Shown: piece by piece, positions 12,698 through 13,583 of the stretch | How the letters are laid out: every line of letters starts with the position of its first letter | Position numbering within the stretch: the stretch's first letter is position 1 | Assembly: GCA_002841605.1 (NCBI GenBank) | Contig: PHAF01000038.1 | Coordinates: forward strand, 1-13,583 | Reading direction: 5' to 3' | Length of the DNA stretch: 13,583 nucleotides | DNA from: Firmicutes bacterium HGW-Firmicutes-10 | Lineage (GTDB): Bacteria > Bacillota_I > Bacilli_A > Erysipelotrichales > Erysipelotrichaceae | Made by a program: the position numbers and the translations under genes | Notes under the pieces: model-generated | The model's database searches: none | What the model was told of the DNA's origin: nothing | Seen by the model: only the letters and a program-made list of their open reading frames with translations

Positions 12698-13583
12698 ATG
12701 AAAAAGTTTTTGCTAGTGATTTATCAGAAATATATCTTGGACGGACTTTCAGCGATGGCTTTGGGTTTGTTTGCTTCACTGATCGTCGGGTTGATTTTAC
12801 GTACATCTGCAGAGCAGTTGTTAAATGTGTGGCCGGACGGATTATTTTTAAGTTCTCTAAAAGAAATCGGAAGTGCAGCGATTGCTATGATGGGTCCAGC
12901 CATTGCGATTGCGGTTTCCTATAAACTTAAAGCACCGCTCTTGGTACTGGTAGCCTCAATGGTAGCCGGTCAGTTGGGTGCGGTGTATGGCGGTCCGGCA
13001 GGGGCGTATTTTTCGGTAATACTAGCAATCGAAGCAGGATCTCTAGTATCAAAGAAAACCCCGCTGGACATCATCATTACTCCTACGATAACGATGATTG
13101 CCGGTTTTTTGGTGGCAATTTCAGCAGGCCAGTTGATTGGTGTCTTAATGTCCGGATTGGGGATCATTATTGTAGAAGCGACCAAAGCTCAGCCGTTTGT
13201 GATGGGAATCATTGTCTCGGTGTTGATGGGTATGATATTGACTGCACCCATTTCCAGTGCCGCACTGGCATTGATGTTACAAATTTCAGGATTGGCAGCC
13301 GGAGCAGCGACAGCAGGATGTTGTGCGCAGATGGTAGGATTTGCTTTAATGAGTCGTAAAGATAACAAATCAGGGGAAGTGATTGCGCAGGGGTTGGGAA
13401 CTTCGATGTTGCAGGTGAGCAATATCATCCGTAATCCTTGGATATGGGTACCACCAACCATGGCAGCGGCGATTACCGGACCTTTGGCGACACTTGTATT
13501 CAAAATGGAAAACGTTGCAGCGGGTGCAGGTATGGGGACCAGTGGTTTGGTCGGGGTTTTACTGACATTTCAGACCATGGGGT
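12698..13583 (+). CDS. PfoR-like PTS_EIIC_2 family membrane protein (3' end cut by the window)
   Basis: The first 295 residues are present and the reading frame is still open at the window edge. The protein is strongly hydrophobic, with roughly eight to ten predicted membrane helices interrupted by Gly/Ala/Pro-rich loops (for example QLGAVYGGPAGAYF around 93-106, and the GAGMGTSGLVG near 279-289). This pattern fits the PTS_EIIC_2 family, whose founder PfoR was described as a regulator of perfringolysin expression in Clostridium perfringens. These proteins resemble sugar-PTS IIC permeases but lack the usual partners; substrate and role are not established. GGAGG at 12689-12693 sits 4 bases before the ATG. 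About 50 residues would be missing if it has the usual length of around 345. It lies just past a terminator. Confidence 0.8.
   Translation, partial: MKKFLLVIYQKYILDGLSAMALGLFASLIVGLILRTSAEQLLNVWPDGLFLSSLKEIGSAAIAMMGPAIAIAVSYKLKAPLLVLVASMVAGQLGAVYGGPAGAYFSVILAIEAGSLVSKKTPLDIIITPTITMIAGFLVAISAGQLIGVLMSGLGIIIVEATKAQPFVMGIIVSVLMGMILTAPISSAALALMLQISGLAAGAATAGCCAQMVGFALMSRKDNKSGEVIAQGLGTSMLQVSNIIRNPWIWVPPTMAAAITGPLATLVFKMENVAAGAGMGTSGLVGVLLTFQTMG

Noticed and set aside
13189..13503. 104-codon open frame on the minus strand inside the PfoR-like gene.
   Set aside because: The sense frame encodes a coherent membrane protein; the antisense frame is a by-product of its Gly/Ala-rich codons.

Overview
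The window is a compact, gene-dense stretch of a low-GC Gram-positive (Firmicutes/Bacillota) chromosome. An RNA polymerase delta subunit gene, purine-rich Shine-Dalgarno sequences, TTGACA/TATAAT promoters and the order DUF1934-argS-rpoE-pyrG-fba-murA, which resembles the Bacillus subtilis ywiB/argS...rpoE-pyrG...fbaA...murAB region, all point that way. A member of the Erysipelotrichia is my best guess, as an inference from synteny and protein flavour rather than a proof. No mobile element, tRNA, rRNA or CRISPR array is visible, and almost everything is housekeeping.

Layout. (1) A minus-strand gene at 106-894 encodes a degenerate PfkB-fold sugar-kinase-like protein, followed by a minus-strand terminator near the window's left edge. 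(2) After a 200-base divergent intergenic region with an extended -10 promoter, a plus-strand operon reads ispF (isoprenoid precursor synthesis), gltX (glutamyl-tRNA synthetase), an HD-domain phosphohydrolase of the YwfO type and a PepP-like M24 aminopeptidase. It ends in a terminator that overlaps the last stop codon. (3) A near-consensus promoter at 5637-5664 drives a DUF1934 protein, argS and rpoE (delta). (4) pyrG has its own promoter, immediately followed by a terminator. The transcript is predicted to begin GGGC and the hairpin's 5' arm holds a UCCCCU run, as in the CTP-sensing reiterative-transcription attenuator known upstream of pyrG in Gram-positives. pyrG is followed by fba (class II aldolase) and a strong terminator. 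(5) murA has its own promoter and is followed by an unrecognised 157-residue protein whose 3' end forms a terminator. (6) The window ends inside a PfoR-like membrane protein of the PTS_EIIC_2 type, cut off by the window edge.

The genes supply core functions: isoprenoid precursors, charged Glu and Arg tRNAs, transcription fidelity, CTP, a glycolytic step and the first committed step of peptidoglycan synthesis. The observations most worth a second look are the pyrG attenuator, the kinase-like protein that has lost the PfkB catalytic signature, the possible promoter nested in the terminator before the PfoR-like gene, and the unrecognised 157-residue protein. I found no convincing evidence of a wholly new biological system.
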